Source: an uncultured Shewanella sp. (GTDB taxonomy: Bacteria > Pseudomonadota > Gammaproteobacteria > Enterobacterales > Shewanellaceae). Taken from it: DNA of 64,000 nucleotides. The notes below the pieces were generated by a model. The model was not told the origin of the DNA. It worked only from the letters and a program-made list of their open reading frames with translations, and made no database searches. This document shows, piece by piece, positions 27,734 through 37,435 of this stretch (its first letter is position 1; each line of letters begins with the position of its first letter). The DNA lies in assembly GCA_947503555.1 (NCBI GenBank), contig CANNEE010000001.1, forward strand, positions 434,001 through 498,000, read 5' to 3'. Made by a program: the position numbers and the translations under genes.

Positions 27734-28045
27734 TGGTATTCCGAGGATAAAAATTGTGAAAACAGCATTGGGCGGATTATATCCTCTGCATTAGCTATTC
27801 GCCAGTTTATAGGCTGTTTTAGCGAACAGACTTTTTCTAGCATTCGATTTACTTTCACAGTTTTGTTATTCAAAACCAAAATCATAAAAATCACGTCGAT
27901 ATCTAATAATGCAGGTTAAAGCTGCCAAGTACACTGCAATCATGAAAACCTATCTAGCCACCTTGGCAGACTTAGAAAAACAAACAACAACACAAGTCAG
28001 TGTAGGCGATTAAGCATTTATCTAATTAAAAATGAGGATAAAGGT
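27734..28045. other. Intergenic region between thiI and the phosphatase-like gene
   Basis: This 312-base A+T-rich gap holds the divergent promoters for thiI and the gene at 28046. No structured RNA was recognised. It also contains a possible 23-codon reading frame at 27942-28013, listed separately. Confidence 0.4.
27942..28013 (+). CDS. Possible leader peptide or gene remnant
   Basis: ATG at 27942 opens 23 codons (MKTYLATLADLEKQTTTQVS onward) ending at TAA 28011-28013, 32 bases before the next gene. No clear ribosome site precedes it. It could be a chance frame, a small upstream open frame, or a relic of a chaperone-like gene. Confidence 0.15.
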   Translation: MKTYLATLADLEKQTTTQVSVGD

Positions 28046-29137
28046 ATGTCAATCATTCATATCAATAGTCAGCACAGAGGCAACCTTGACCTTACTGATA
28101 TAGACAACATCAAGCACCAGGCCAAAGACGGTGACACGGTAAAATTCGGCACTATTTTCGGCAAAACATACCATGTCATCAAAAGCACAAGCGGTGAAAT
28201 CAGCTTAACTCAAAAGCAAAGTAAGCATGCCTTAATTAACTTCTTAAAAAGAGCTGATGTGGCTAAGAGTGATATCAAACTAAATAGAATGAATCACCAA
28301 CTGCAAAACAAGAGTAATGCGAGCAATACTAGGCTGCTCACCATCACCTACAATCAGGCGAATAAAGCCACCCCAGAGCAAGCAAAAAGCTACTTTCAGA
28401 ACTTGGTCAAAGCAGGAGACTATGATGTGGTGCTATTTGCCGAACAAGAATCCAAATTGCTAGCCAAGACCTTACAGCTAGATGGCATGAGCCTATTGAG
28501 CGAAAACAAGATGAAAGTCATGACCAAAGGGCTCGATGAAGGTATCAGCTATACCTCATTATCGGTTTTTGCAAAGGATGGCATTGATGTTGAAATCAGT
28601 CGCGAATCCAAATATCGCCATGGCTGGAGCGGTAAAAATATGAAGTTCTTATTTGGCCTCACAGGTAATAAAGGCGGCGTTAAAACCTCCCTTAAGATCA
28701 ACGGCCAACCACTTACCGCGATTTCTGCCCATTTAGATTCCAACAAGCAAGCTAAGCGAGCCCTTGAAGGCGATAAACTGATGGCAGGTATTAAGCCTAA
28801 TGAAGAGGTTTTAATCACGGGGGATCTCAATGAACGCGAGATATTACTTGATGATGGCACCCTATTCGATCCCGTCTCACTCGGCCATACCCATCTTGCT
28901 AAGCATGGCTTTGATTTTAAGCAACTCAATAGCCACACCTATATGCAGTTAGATGAAACAGGGAAAATCAAACACAAGCCAGGCAGAGATAGACCCGATT
29001 TCGGCGAGCTGGATAACACAGGCCTAACCAATAAAACGGGTAAGCTGCAAGACTTACAGACTCGAGTTATAGATGAAGGATTCGATAACATCAGCGACCA
29101 CAAGCCTGTAGCCTCGACTTTTGTGATTAAGGGTTAG
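28046..29137 (+). CDS. Inositol polyphosphate 5-phosphatase-like EEP-family protein, putative effector
   Basis: A 363-residue protein of the endonuclease/exonuclease/phosphatase fold. Active-site blocks are in order: TYNQAN (101-106), FAEQES (131-136), GNKGGVKTSL (207-216), SAHLD (227-231), ITGDLNE (257-263) and SDHKPVAS (350-357). The GNKGG and SDHKP forms are those of inositol polyphosphate 5-phosphatases rather than bacterial nucleases. The closest bacterial protein I can recall is VPA0450, a Vibrio type III effector that removes the 5-phosphate of PI(4,5)P2. There is no signal peptide; a 95-residue N-terminal region precedes the enzyme domain and could hold a secretion signal. AGGATAAAGGT lies before the ATG. 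Family is fairly firm; effector role is inference. Confidence 0.68.
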   Translation: MSIIHINSQHRGNLDLTDIDNIKHQAKDGDTVKFGTIFGKTYHVIKSTSGEISLTQKQSKHALINFLKRADVAKSDIKLNRMNHQLQNKSNASNTRLLTITYNQANKATPEQAKSYFQNLVKAGDYDVVLFAEQESKLLAKTLQLDGMSLLSENKMKVMTKGLDEGISYTSLSVFAKDGIDVEISRESKYRHGWSGKNMKFLFGLTGNKGGVKTSLKINGQPLTAISAHLDSNKQAKRALEGDKLMAGIKPNEEVLITGDLNEREILLDDGTLFDPVSLGHTHLAKHGFDFKQLNSHTYMQLDETGKIKHKPGRDRPDFGELDNTGLTNKTGKLQDLQTRVIDEGFDNISDHKPVASTFVIKG

Positions 29138-29315
29138 CGCTCAATACGGGGCGTTAAAAGTAGCAAAGAGTGAGTGCAGGCCAACGGTTTAAGTCCTTCT
29201 CAATAGAGTGATTATAATAAAGTGACTGACAAAACAAAAACAACACCAAAAGTTAAACTATTGAATAAGAATAACATTCATATATAAACGTAATTTTTGT
29301 ACTAGTTCACATCTG

Positions 29316-29759
29316 CTATAGACGCCACCAACCTAGCTCATTTGTTTCATGGTTAAAATAGATAGTAATAGGGTCACATTCACCACCCTTGATGACAAGA
29401 TCAGAGCATTTAGATGAATACTTATAACCATTCAATACTTGACCGAAAATCTCCATATGCTCTTCTTCTGTATAAGCAACACTAGCCTGAAATGTTGGCT
29501 TTAAACTGCAAATAGCGTCTTGCCTAACTGCTTGCCCTAAGCCAAATTGCAAACTTGAGGGAGTATTTGATGCTGATGGTTTTACTTTTACAATGAAGTC
29601 TTTAGCAATAAAGCCAAGCTCGACATTCTCAAGCTGTCCATCACAATCTATATCGATAGAATAAACAGGCTCAGAATCCCATTTAATTTCCGCCGCCTCA
29701 CCAAAAAAGCAGCTTATTGTTAGCACAAAAACTAAATATTTCATAAGTAACCGATACAA
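29316..29759 (-). CDS. Exported protein of unknown function
   Basis: A 147-residue protein with an N-terminal signal peptide (LLMKYLVFVLTISCFFGEAA). The mature part includes the DIDCDGQLENVELGF motif, reminiscent of calcium-binding or FG-GAP-like repeats that relate a stored quantity to a derivative, and three later Cys residues (ICSLK, KCSDL, ECDPI). No family is recognised. The start may be Met1 at 29759 or Met6 at 29744; neither has a strong ribosome site. It lies between the two effector-like genes, on the opposite strand to the phosphatase. Confidence 0.5.
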   Translation of the reverse strand: MYRLLMKYLVFVLTISCFFGEAAEIKWDSEPVYSIDIDCDGQLENVELGFIAKDFIVKVKPSASNTPSSLQFGLGQAVRQDAICSLKPTFQASVAYTEEEHMEIFGQVLNGYKYSSKCSDLVIKGGECDPITIYFNHETNELGWWRL

Positions 29760-30142
29760 CTCATTACGTAAGCGTGCTGCAAATGAAAGTCATGACTTCC
29801 TTCTGCCCACCATTAGTTAAAATTTAATCACTCAAATGTTATGGCAATAATCTACTCATTTCTGCAAGTTGTCTGTGATCTAGAGTAAAAATCAAATCCA
29901 GTCTTATTCAGTCAGCATCGATATAGGCTGTATTGTCTGAGTGAAGTTTGAGTTTTCTGCCAGTGGAAGTTTTGGCTTTTCATTAAAGAGAGCTGTGACT
30001 TGTGATTAGCGAACGCCGTGGTTCAAGGAGATGTAATGGCTTGAAACCAAGATAAGGCCTGAGCTAGAACAGATAAGGCAATCTATCACGTCGAGCAAGC
30101 GACACTAACAGATTGCATTTGGGCTAATTCAAATAAAATCTA
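29760..30142. other. Intergenic region without a clear gene
   Basis: The 383 bases hold no convincing reading frame. A weak inverted repeat (GCAATCT near 30078 with AGATTGC near 30110) lies close to the 3' end of the next minus-strand gene and may act as its terminator. The rest shows nothing recognisable. Confidence 0.35.
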
Positions 30143-31105
30143 CTAGCTATAAACGCCGTTATTAAGGTTTTTCTCGTAGATGTTTCTCGCTCTTGTATAG
30201 GATAGCTTCTCCACCCCAGAGAACATCTCCTGCATCGGTTCCTTAGCATATTCTTGCCATTGCTCTTCATCTTCAAAAAGGCCGGTTGCATAGTGTAAAT
30301 ACTGCACGGCTTCTTCAGTAGTTTCAGGCTGCCTGCTAGCTGGATTTCTCTTATATTCAGCATCATCAATGTTATTCGCTTCAGCTAAACGTGACTTTAG
30401 TGCCGCTTGCTCACTACCGCCTACTGCGTGGCTCTGCTTATCGATTACCGCAGCAGTCCAATGTTTTAGATCTGACACCATAGACTGAATACAGAAAGTT
30501 TCACTATTTAACTCTCTCGATGTATGTGTCTTTAAAAATTCATACATATTTTTATGGGAGATATCGACACCCACCATAGTTTTAGGCGGCGTTGAAAACC
30601 CTTTAGACTTTTCAAGAATATGCTTTAGCTCTTCATTGGCACTGACTTTCACCATCAGTACATTCAGCTTCTCTGTCGTCTTCTCAAATGCCTGCCCCAT
30701 TAAGGCTCGCTCTCCTCCATGTCCCTCTTCAATAAGACTGACTAAGTCATGGATTAGCTCACGCTTCATCTCTCTGCTACTCTCCAGCGACGGCGGATTA
30801 TTAACAGATTGAGTAGCCAACTTAGCCTCATTTTTAGAAACTAAATCATAACTCCCTTTATTTAGCAGACGATTGACCATATGCTGAATACTGTTATTAA
30901 GACCGGTCAACAACTTAACCACTTTACCTTTCAACCCAGTCGATGATGCTACATCGGTTCTTCCAGCTAATAACTGCGCCTCTTTTGAGGTCTCTGTAAT
31001 CGAAACTTTCTGATCTGACAAGGTACCAAAAGCCACATTGCTCTCAATTGAACGATAGCCTGTCAGCTCTACACCAGTGCGATTTATTCCGTCAATATTC
31101 ATCAT
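30143..31105 (-). CDS. Putative effector-like protein with possible RGS-like C-terminus
   Basis: A 320-residue soluble protein with no signal peptide. Residues 1-60 are Ser/Thr-rich and probably disordered, as in type III substrates. Residues 60-170 are helical (MKRELIHDLVSLIEEGHGG, LMGQAFEKTTEKLNVLMVKV). Residues 185-319 show spacing reminiscent of regulator-of-G-protein-signalling domains: MYEFLKTHTSRE, comparable to the F-x-x-FL-x-x-E-x-SEE helix, and EP-x4-F with a later Y and terminal Y, as in the last RGS helices. The match was made by eye and the FW pair of RGS is absent. AGGGGAT precedes two adjacent ATG codons. The family is unrecognised; the RGS idea is speculative. Confidence 0.45.
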   Translation of the reverse strand: MMNIDGINRTGVELTGYRSIESNVAFGTLSDQKVSITETSKEAQLLAGRTDVASSTGLKGKVVKLLTGLNNSIQHMVNRLLNKGSYDLVSKNEAKLATQSVNNPPSLESSREMKRELIHDLVSLIEEGHGGERALMGQAFEKTTEKLNVLMVKVSANEELKHILEKSKGFSTPPKTMVGVDISHKNMYEFLKTHTSRELNSETFCIQSMVSDLKHWTAAVIDKQSHAVGGSEQAALKSRLAEANNIDDAEYKRNPASRQPETTEEAVQYLHYATGLFEDEEQWQEYAKEPMQEMFSGVEKLSYTRARNIYEKNLNNGVYS

Positions 31106-31261
31106 TTATCCCCTAGGTTTTTCTCTTATGATGAGTTTACGGCAGCACTTTTTATCAAGCTGTTAATCTATGTCGCTATTTTTTATATCGCTAAAATTAA
31201 ACTAGCCCTTTTCCCACCTGCTCCTCCTTCAAGCTTTGGCAATTAGCTGAGAATAGCCATT

Positions 31262-31292
31262 AAAAAAGCTCGCTTTGTTAGCGAGCTTTTCA
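31262..31292 (-). terminator. Terminator of tyrS
   Basis: The stem AAAAGCTCGCT-TTGTT-AGCGAGCTTTT lies 35 bases past the tyrS stop, with T residues on the minus strand. Confidence 0.85.
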
Positions 31293-31326
31293 TGTTTTCA
31301 GCTAGGTAATCTAAGGATAAAACGTC

Positions 31327-32526
31327 TTATACTAAGGTTACCTTGGCAAACTTACGTTTACCGACTTGGAACACACCCTGAGTACCCGCTTCAAATATCT
31401 GACGACTATCTTCAATCTTGTTACCATCAAGTTTGGCTGCACCTTGCTTGATCATACGCATAGCATCAGAAGTCGAGTTAACTAAGCCCGCATTCTTTAA
31501 AAGGTTAGCAATGGCAAGACCTTCTTCACCGGCTTCTAGTTCAATCTCTTCGATATCATCTGGCATCGCACCTTTCTGGAAACGATTGATAAACTCTTGG
31601 TGAGCACCATCAGCAGCCGCCTGGTCATGGAAACGCGCAATAATCTCTTTGGCGAGTGCAATCTTAATATCACGAGGGTTAGCACCAGCTTCAACATCGG
31701 CTTTAAACTGTTCAACTTCAGCCAGTGGACGGAAAGATAATAGCTCAAAATAGCGCCACATAAGATCGTCCGAGATAGACATGATCTTACCGAACATCTC
31801 GCCTGCCGGCTCACTAACACCAATATAGTTATTGGCAGACTTAGACATCTTCTTAACGCCATCAAGTCCTTCTAGTAGCGGCATCATGATTACAGTCTGT
31901 GGTTTTTGATTCTCAGCCTTTTGCAGCTCACGTCCCATAAGTAGGTTGAACTTCTGATCTGTACCACCTAGCTCAACGTCAGCCTTAAGCGCAACCGAGT
32001 CATAACCTTGTAGCAGTGGATACATAAATTCATGAATCGCGATAGCTTGGCCAGCACCGTAACGCTTCTTAAAGTCATCACGTTCCATCATACGAGCAAC
32101 GGTTTGCTGTGATGCTAGACGGATCATGCCTGCGGCGCCCAATGGCTCAAGCCAGCTTGAGTTAAACTCGATACGCGTCTTCTCAGGATCGAGAATTTTA
32201 TAAACCTGCTCTTTATAGGTTTCTGCATTAGCAAGTACTTGCTCTTTAGTCAGCGGCGGACGCGTGCTGTTCTTGCCACTTGGATCACCCACCATGCCGG
32301 TGAAGTCACCAATCAAGAAAATCACTTCATGACCAAGCTCTTGGAAAGTACGCAGCTTATTCAAAATCACAGTGTGACCTAAGTGAATATCCGGTGCGGT
32401 TGGATCGGCACCTAACTTAATGCGTAAAGGACGCCCTTCCTTTAGTTTTTCCAGCAGATCCGCTTCGAGTAATATCTCGTCGGTACCACGTTTAATTTCT
32501 GCTAATGCTTGATCTAAATCAGCCAT
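31327..32526 (-). CDS. tyrS: Tyrosine-tRNA ligase
   Basis: A 399-residue class I synthetase. HLGHT gives the HIGH motif, [19 protein letters not shown] follows, [16 protein letters not shown] and [18 protein letters not shown] form the tyrosine pocket, and KMSKS is intact in [19 protein letters not shown]-terminal S4 RNA-binding domain starts near residue 335 ([22 protein letters not shown]). The sequence is of the second bacterial TyrRS type (TyrZ-like, about 400 residues). It charges tRNA-Tyr. It is divergent from the M23 peptidase gene and has a terminator. Confidence 0.96.
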   Translation of the reverse strand: MADLDQALAEIKRGTDEILLEADLLEKLKEGRPLRIKLGADPTAPDIHLGHTVILNKLRTFQELGHEVIFLIGDFTGMVGDPSGKNSTRPPLTKEQVLANAETYKEQVYKILDPEKTRIEFNSSWLEPLGAAGMIRLASQQTVARMMERDDFKKRYGAGQAIAIHEFMYPLLQGYDSVALKADVELGGTDQKFNLLMGRELQKAENQKPQTVIMMPLLEGLDGVKKMSKSANNYIGVSEPAGEMFGKIMSISDDLMWRYFELLSFRPLAEVEQFKADVEAGANPRDIKIALAKEIIARFHDQAAADGAHQEFINRFQKGAMPDDIEEIELEAGEEGLAIANLLKNAGLVNSTSDAMRMIKQGAAKLDGNKIEDSRQIFEAGTQGVFQVGKRKFAKVTLV

Positions 32527-32651
32527 CTCGGCAACTACCCCTAAGAGCTCAGATAAATAAAAAGAGAACTATGGTACTTGTTAGCCAGCACAATTGAAAG
32601 TGTGTACACTAAAGGGATTAACAAGATGTAGAGAAATTGGTACCAAGCTCA

Positions 32652-34013
32652 ATGGGAAAAGTTATCACCTTATTTAAATTGCTACCTAGATTGCACCAAA
32701 TTCTGTTAATTGCGCTTTTTTTCATCACACTTATCGTGATCCTTTTACCTTCTGATAACGCGCAAGCCTCCAAGCAAACCTCATCTAATGAAACATCCTT
32801 AGAGCTTAATAAGCGCTATCAAGTGCCACTAGCTTTTCGCACCCCAGAAGCACCCGATGTTAGTGCAATAAAACAAGCTAGTAATAAGCCACGTAAAGTT
32901 AAAGAGAGCAAAGCCAGCAACACCGATGAAACGGTAAAAACAGAACGTTTTGAAGTTAAAAGCGGTGACACTCTTGCCAAGCTCTTTAAGCGAGCTGGAT
33001 TAACATCGAGAGATGTTTATGAGATCACCTTGCTACCGCTGGCAAAGAAAAATCTACTCAAGATCATGCCTGGCGAGTTTCTCTCTATCGGTAAGAACAG
33101 CGAGGGTAAACTCACCCAAGTCGAATATCATATAGATGCAATTCAGACTCTCTATATAGAAAAAGACGAAGCTGGTTACCAAGAGCAGATTGTAAAAAAA
33201 CAGGTAGAGACACGCACTAAATTTGCCAGCGCCACCATTGAGAGCAACTTTTGGAACTCGGGCATAGATGCAGGCTTAACACCAAACCAGATCATGCAAC
33301 TGGCAACCATCTTTGGTTGGGATATCGACTTTGCTCTGGATCTGCGTAAAGGCGACAGCTTCAGCCTACTGTTTGAAGAAGAGTTTGCCAATGGCGAATT
33401 TCTGCGAAACGGCAATATTCTCGCTGCTGAGTTTACTAACCAAGGCGATAGATTTACCGCCGTACGCTACACCAACGGTGAATACTACTCAAAGTCAGGG
33501 CGTTCGATGCGCAAAGCTTTTTTGCGCTCTCCAGTCGATTTCAAATATGTCAGCTCTAACTTTAACCCAAGGCGTCTTCATCCAGTAACAGGTCAAGTTA
33601 AAGCCCATCGCGGCGTTGACTATGTCGCCGCCAGAGGTACACCGATTAAAGCGGCAGGTAGTGGTCGTGTTATTAAGTCGTCTTACAATAAATACAATGG
33701 TAACTATGTATTTATTAAACATAATGACACCTATACCACTAAGTACTTGCATCTAAATAAACGCAAAGTAAAAACAGGCCAAAGTGTTAAACAAGGACAG
33801 ATTATCGGCACATTAGGAAGCACAGGTCGAGTCACAGGCGCCCATCTCCATTATGAATTTATTGTTAATGGAGTTCACAGAAACCCAAGAACCATTAAAC
33901 TGCCTAAAGCGCAATCTATTGCCAAGAAGGATAAAGCTAAGTTTATGACCATAAGCAAACAACTAATGGCTAAACTTGAACATAACAAGCAAGTCCAATT
34001 GGCAATGCAATAA
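32652..34013 (+). CDS. M23 peptidoglycan endopeptidase (MepM/YebA-like)
   Basis: A 453-residue inner-membrane-anchored protein with one N-terminal transmembrane helix ([20 protein letters not shown] onward). A LysM/OapA-like region follows ([20 protein letters not shown]), then a C-terminal LytM domain. The zinc ligands are H-x3-D in AHRGVDYVA and HLHYEF, with the upstream HPVTGQVKA motif. Such proteins cut D-Ala-meso-DAP crosslinks to allow wall growth. I start at ATG 32652; a TTG 15 bases upstream is possible. anmK follows 16 bases after the stop, so a peptidoglycan-remodelling and recycling operon is likely. Confidence 0.9.
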   Translation: MGKVITLFKLLPRLHQILLIALFFITLIVILLPSDNAQASKQTSSNETSLELNKRYQVPLAFRTPEAPDVSAIKQASNKPRKVKESKASNTDETVKTERFEVKSGDTLAKLFKRAGLTSRDVYEITLLPLAKKNLLKIMPGEFLSIGKNSEGKLTQVEYHIDAIQTLYIEKDEAGYQEQIVKKQVETRTKFASATIESNFWNSGIDAGLTPNQIMQLATIFGWDIDFALDLRKGDSFSLLFEEEFANGEFLRNGNILAAEFTNQGDRFTAVRYTNGEYYSKSGRSMRKAFLRSPVDFKYVSSNFNPRRLHPVTGQVKAHRGVDYVAARGTPIKAAGSGRVIKSSYNKYNGNYVFIKHNDTYTTKYLHLNKRKVKTGQSVKQGQIIGTLGSTGRVTGAHLHYEFIVNGVHRNPRTIKLPKAQSIAKKDKAKFMTISKQLMAKLEHNKQVQLAMQ

Positions 34014-34029
34014 TAGGGCTCTCCTGCAA

Positions 34030-35139
34030 ATGAATACTGCTTATTATATAGGCCTAATGTCAGGCACTAGTATGGATGGCATAGATGCCGTTTTAGTTGA
34101 CTTCGCCAGCGGCAAACCTGAGCTGATTGAACGTCATACCCAAATCATTCCATCCCACCTGTTTAAGGGGCTACAACGCTTATGCCAATCGAGTCATGAT
34201 GAAATTAATCGTCAGGGCAGACTCGATAGAAGTGTCGGCCAACTCTTCGCGGCAGCGGTCAATAACCTGCTTGAAAAAGCAAATATCGCTAAAGAAGAGA
34301 TCATCGCCATAGGTAGCCACGGCCAAACCGTGCGTCACATGCCTAACCTAGAGGTAGGTTTTACCCTCCAGATAGGCGACCCAAATACTATAGCTATCGA
34401 GACTGGCATAGATGTGATTGCCGACTTTAGGCGCAAAGATATCGCCCTTGGCGGGCAAGGTGCTCCATTGGTGCCTGCCTTCCACCAGCAGCTGTTCTCT
34501 AAAACCGATACCGACAGAATGATCCTCAATATTGGTGGTATTGCTAACGTCACCTATCTGCCTGGAGGTAACCAACAGGTACTCGGCTTTGATACTGGTC
34601 CGGGCAATACCCTAATCGATGCTTGGTGTCAGCAGGTTAAAGGCGAACCCTATGACAAAGATGGCGCTTGGGCTGAAGAAGGCACAACAAATGAGGCCCT
34701 GCTGCAGCAATTATTAAATCACCCCTACTTCTCCCTCGATTACCCCAAAAGCACAGGGCGAGAGCTATTTAATCAGGCATGGTTAGAGCAGCAGATGGCA
34801 GCCTATGGTCAGTTAAGTGAGGAAGATATTCAATCCACCTTACTCGACCTGACCTGTCATACCATAGCCAACGATATTAAGAAGCTTTGCCCAAGGGGGG
34901 AGTTATTTGTCTGTGGTGGCGGTGCTTTTAACGGCGCCATGATGAAGCGCCTTAGTAAACTGCTCCCCGGTTATCAAGTCGAAACAACGCTGGCTCTGGG
35001 CATGGCGCCTCAATGGGTTGAAGCTATCGCCTTTGCTTGGCTAGCTATGCGTCACGATAAAGGGCTTCCAGCCAACCTCCCTGCGGTTACAGGAGCATCA
35101 AGAGAAGCCGTGTTAGGAGCGAGATTCCCCGCCGCTTAA
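34030..35139 (+). CDS. anmK: Anhydro-N-acetylmuramic acid kinase AnmK
   Basis: A 369-residue sugar kinase of the ASKHA fold. It opens with [21 protein letters not shown] (phosphate loop 1), has [50 protein letters not shown] and [14 protein letters not shown], and a late [15 protein letters not shown]. AnmK opens the anhydro ring and phosphorylates it to MurNAc-6-phosphate, recycling muropeptides released by lytic transglycosylases. The ATG at 34030 gives the family N-terminus; a longer reading would overlap the upstream gene. It follows the M23 peptidase gene closely. Confidence 0.96.
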   Translation: MNTAYYIGLMSGTSMDGIDAVLVDFASGKPELIERHTQIIPSHLFKGLQRLCQSSHDEINRQGRLDRSVGQLFAAAVNNLLEKANIAKEEIIAIGSHGQTVRHMPNLEVGFTLQIGDPNTIAIETGIDVIADFRRKDIALGGQGAPLVPAFHQQLFSKTDTDRMILNIGGIANVTYLPGGNQQVLGFDTGPGNTLIDAWCQQVKGEPYDKDGAWAEEGTTNEALLQQLLNHPYFSLDYPKSTGRELFNQAWLEQQMAAYGQLSEEDIQSTLLDLTCHTIANDIKKLCPRGELFVCGGGAFNGAMMKRLSKLLPGYQVETTLALGMAPQWVEAIAFAWLAMRHDKGLPANLPAVTGASREAVLGARFPAA

Positions 35140-35282
35140 CTACTCATACCAAGGTAACAAATTAACCTCGACATACTTAGTCGAGGTTCTTTCTATTGGC
35201 CTATAGTGGTACCATGGCGCCAACATTTCGCTTTGTCACTATGACCTCATATACAGAGCCAATTCAATTCAAAGAGATGAAT

Positions 35283-35669
35283 ATGACCCATAAAGCAAAA
35301 AGTCTAGCAGAAATAGACACTATGACCCCTGAAGCTCGCTATGACTATATGGTCGAGCAAGTCAAGCAGGAACAAGTTATCTGGACCCTGCAAGATAATG
35401 ATGGCTGTGTCATGCTAACCACAGAAGAGGAAGATTGCATTCCTATGTGGCCAAGTGAAGAAAGTGCCGAGCTATGGGCCGTTGACGACTGGCAAGATTG
35501 TCAGCCATTAGCCATTCCACTCAATGAGTGGTTGGAGCGCTGGGTACCAGGCATGGAAGAAGACGATCTGTTTGTCGCAGTCTTCCCTATGCAGCAAGAT
35601 TTAGGTGTGGTTGTGCCCCCTTACGAGGTAAGTCAACGTCTCACGCCAAAATCTAAGTCTCGCCACTAA
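35283..35669 (+). CDS. DUF2750 family protein
   Basis: A 128-residue acidic cytoplasmic protein with the DUF2750 pattern: RYDYMVEQVKQEQVIWTLQDNDGCVML, the CIPMWPSEESAELWA block and PLNEWLERWVPGMEEDDLFVAVFP. Function is unknown. I start at ATG 35283 because AAAGAG lies six bases before it; earlier in-frame ATGs lack a ribosome site. It is followed after 29 bases by the next small membrane protein gene. Confidence 0.83.
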   Translation: MTHKAKSLAEIDTMTPEARYDYMVEQVKQEQVIWTLQDNDGCVMLTTEEEDCIPMWPSEESAELWAVDDWQDCQPLAIPLNEWLERWVPGMEEDDLFVAVFPMQQDLGVVVPPYEVSQRLTPKSKSRH

Positions 35670-35698
35670 GACACCTCAGGCAGAGGTAACTAAGAACC

Positions 35699-36133
35699 AT
35701 GACAGAAACCAGCAAACTTTCAGCAGAGAATATATCGACAAGGCTACCTAAACGTCTTGGTGCACTGATGGCACTATATGCCATAGCATCCGGAGCTTGG
35801 TTATGGCTTAATCCGGGTAACTTATTTGCGATATTAATTCTGTTTTTAGTACTCGCTGTCGTTGGACGCCAAAAAGCAGGGCTATTTATGCTAAGGGGTT
35901 TTGTCTTAGTTCAGCTTGCTATCATAGCCCTACTGCCAGTGCTTACTCAGCTATCTGAGCAAATACAGCAAGTTGCCACTAGACTGCAGCTCGATGCGAA
36001 CTCTCTCAGTGCTAGCAGTTATCTGGTCATGTTTGTACTTGTGCTAATGGCAGGTATTCAGATTTGGATAGCTTTTACCCCTAAGGTAGCAGCCTATTTT
36101 AATCGTAAGATGAATATGAACATCATGAGCTAA
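35699..36133 (+). CDS. Small integral membrane protein, unknown
   Basis: A 144-residue protein with about four hydrophobic segments (residues 21-37, 43-58, 63-84 and 107-127) and a Met-rich C-terminus (NRKMNMNIMS). No family is recognised. GAGGTAA precedes the ATG by nine bases. It probably shares a transcript with the DUF2750 gene and is closed by a terminator. Confidence 0.6.
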   Translation: MTETSKLSAENISTRLPKRLGALMALYAIASGAWLWLNPGNLFAILILFLVLAVVGRQKAGLFMLRGFVLVQLAIIALLPVLTQLSEQIQQVATRLQLDANSLSASSYLVMFVLVLMAGIQIWIAFTPKVAAYFNRKMNMNIMS

Positions 36134-36162
36134 TCACCGGCTATGCCAGTAGATAAAGCCCA

Positions 36163-36194
36163 TTAAAAAAGCCGTCATTTGACGGCTTTTTAGT
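36163..36194. terminator. Bidirectional terminator
   Basis: The stem AAAAAGCCGTCA-TTT-GACGGCTTTTT lies between the small membrane protein gene and the convergent erpA gene. Confidence 0.88.
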
Positions 36195-36209
36195 TTTTTC
36201 TGTATCGGT

Positions 36210-36560
36210 TTATACCGAGAAACTGGCACCGCAGCCACATGTCGTGGTGGCGTTAGGGTTCTTAACAAAGAAACGAGAACCCTCTAGACCTGAGGTGTAA
36301 TCAACTTCGCCACCGACTAGGTACTGCAAGCTCATAGGATCAACCACCAGCTGCACCCCTTGCTTCTCTATGGTGAAATCACCCTCGTTAATCTTTTCGT
36401 CGAAAGTAAAGCCATATTGAAAACCTGAGCAACCTCCACCTGTCACATAGACACGTAGCTTAAGTGCATCATTTTGCTCCTCTTCGAGCAAACTTTTGAC
36501 CTTAGTTGCTGCCGCATCGGTAAATTGGATCGGCATTGCCGCATCAGCTTGTTCAGTCAT
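36210..36560 (-). CDS. erpA: Iron-sulfur cluster insertion protein ErpA
   Basis: A 116-residue A-type carrier. Cluster-binding Cys44 lies in [10 protein letters not shown] and Cys108 and Cys110 in the terminal [40 protein letters not shown] is the conserved core. ErpA passes Fe-S clusters to IspG, IspH and respiratory enzymes. Its ATG overlaps the end of the upstream coiled-coil gene by eight bases, so the two are co-transcribed. Confidence 0.96.
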   Translation of the reverse strand: MTEQADAAMPIQFTDAAATKVKSLLEEEQNDALKLRVYVTGGGCSGFQYGFTFDEKINEGDFTIEKQGVQLVVDPMSLQYLVGGEVDYTSGLEGSRFFVKNPNATTTCGCGASFSV

Positions 36561-37353
36561 TACTACCTCTTACTTCTATTGGCTGCTCGGAATTATCCTT
36601 TACTTGACTATTTTGTTCAAGTAATACTCTCTGTTCTTTTTCTAGCTCGAGTAACTCAGAGACATTAAACACTTGCTCAGCTTCAGCCGCTTTAGCCCAA
36701 CGACTCTTAGGCACATTCACCTTAACTTGGATACGAGATAAGATAAATTGCTCAGGTAAACTGAACTCTTCTTCAAACACCTGAAAATAACGGAAACTAA
36801 AGGCTAGTTTACTCAGCTCTTTTAAAGATATCTCTTTCACTTTACCATCTTGCAGGCCGATAAACTTGATGCTGGCGCGACCTTTTAACAAACTTTTTCG
36901 CTTCTTGAGCTGGGTCAATACTAGTTTGAGCTTTTGAGTGCCAGGGGTCATCCCCTCACTGAGCTCTAATCCATGAATCGCTACCCCTTGGGCGTTATTC
37001 TCTGGAGCCATAATACTGCGATAAAAAGCCAATTCCCTATCAAGCTCTTTTTGTGCTTTATGTTGCTCGGCAAACATGGCCTTCATATCCTGATTGGCCG
37101 TTTTCTCCAAAGACAACTCCAGCTCCATATTTGCTAACTGCTGATTCTGTGCATTTAGTTCAACTTCCAATAACTTAAGTTTCAGCCTCGCCTCGGCATC
37201 TTCCTGAGGCTCGTTATTATCCAACCAAATACCATATCCCAGAGCCCCTATGGCCATGGATATTATGACTAACGAAATCAAATAACGGCTAGATGATCTA
37301 ATTCTGGCTTCTGATACTTGCAGCCTAGTCCACCAAGAATCATAATTTGACAT
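36553..37353 (-). CDS. Membrane-anchored coiled-coil protein (DUF6776-like)
   Basis: A 266-residue protein with a short cytoplasmic N-terminus ([17 protein letters not shown]), one transmembrane helix (about residues 22-43), a coiled coil (about 50-110, [20 protein letters not shown]) and a soluble domain (about 115-230) with strands such as [11 protein letters not shown] and [12 protein letters not shown]. It recalls uncharacterised proteins found next to erpA and bactofilin genes in gammaproteobacteria; the DUF6776 name is from memory. The topology resembles cell-shape or division scaffolds. It is the first gene of a two-gene operon with erpA. Confidence 0.6.
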   Translation of the reverse strand: MSNYDSWWTRLQVSEARIRSSSRYLISLVIISMAIGALGYGIWLDNNEPQEDAEARLKLKLLEVELNAQNQQLANMELELSLEKTANQDMKAMFAEQHKAQKELDRELAFYRSIMAPENNAQGVAIHGLELSEGMTPGTQKLKLVLTQLKKRKSLLKGRASIKFIGLQDGKVKEISLKELSKLAFSFRYFQVFEEEFSLPEQFILSRIQVKVNVPKSRWAKAAEAEQVFNVSELLELEKEQRVLLEQNSQVKDNSEQPIEVRGSND

Positions 37354-37435
37354 TAACTAACAGCCCCTTAACTATATACCCGCAACTATGCCAAGATAGG
37401 CATAGCAATAACTTAATCATTTAGGTCGGCTAACA

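Noticed and set aside
28046-29137. Reading the EEP-fold gene as a DNase or cytolethal distending toxin B subunit
   Set aside because: No signal peptide is present, and GNKGG with SDHKPV fits 5-phosphatases better than nucleases.
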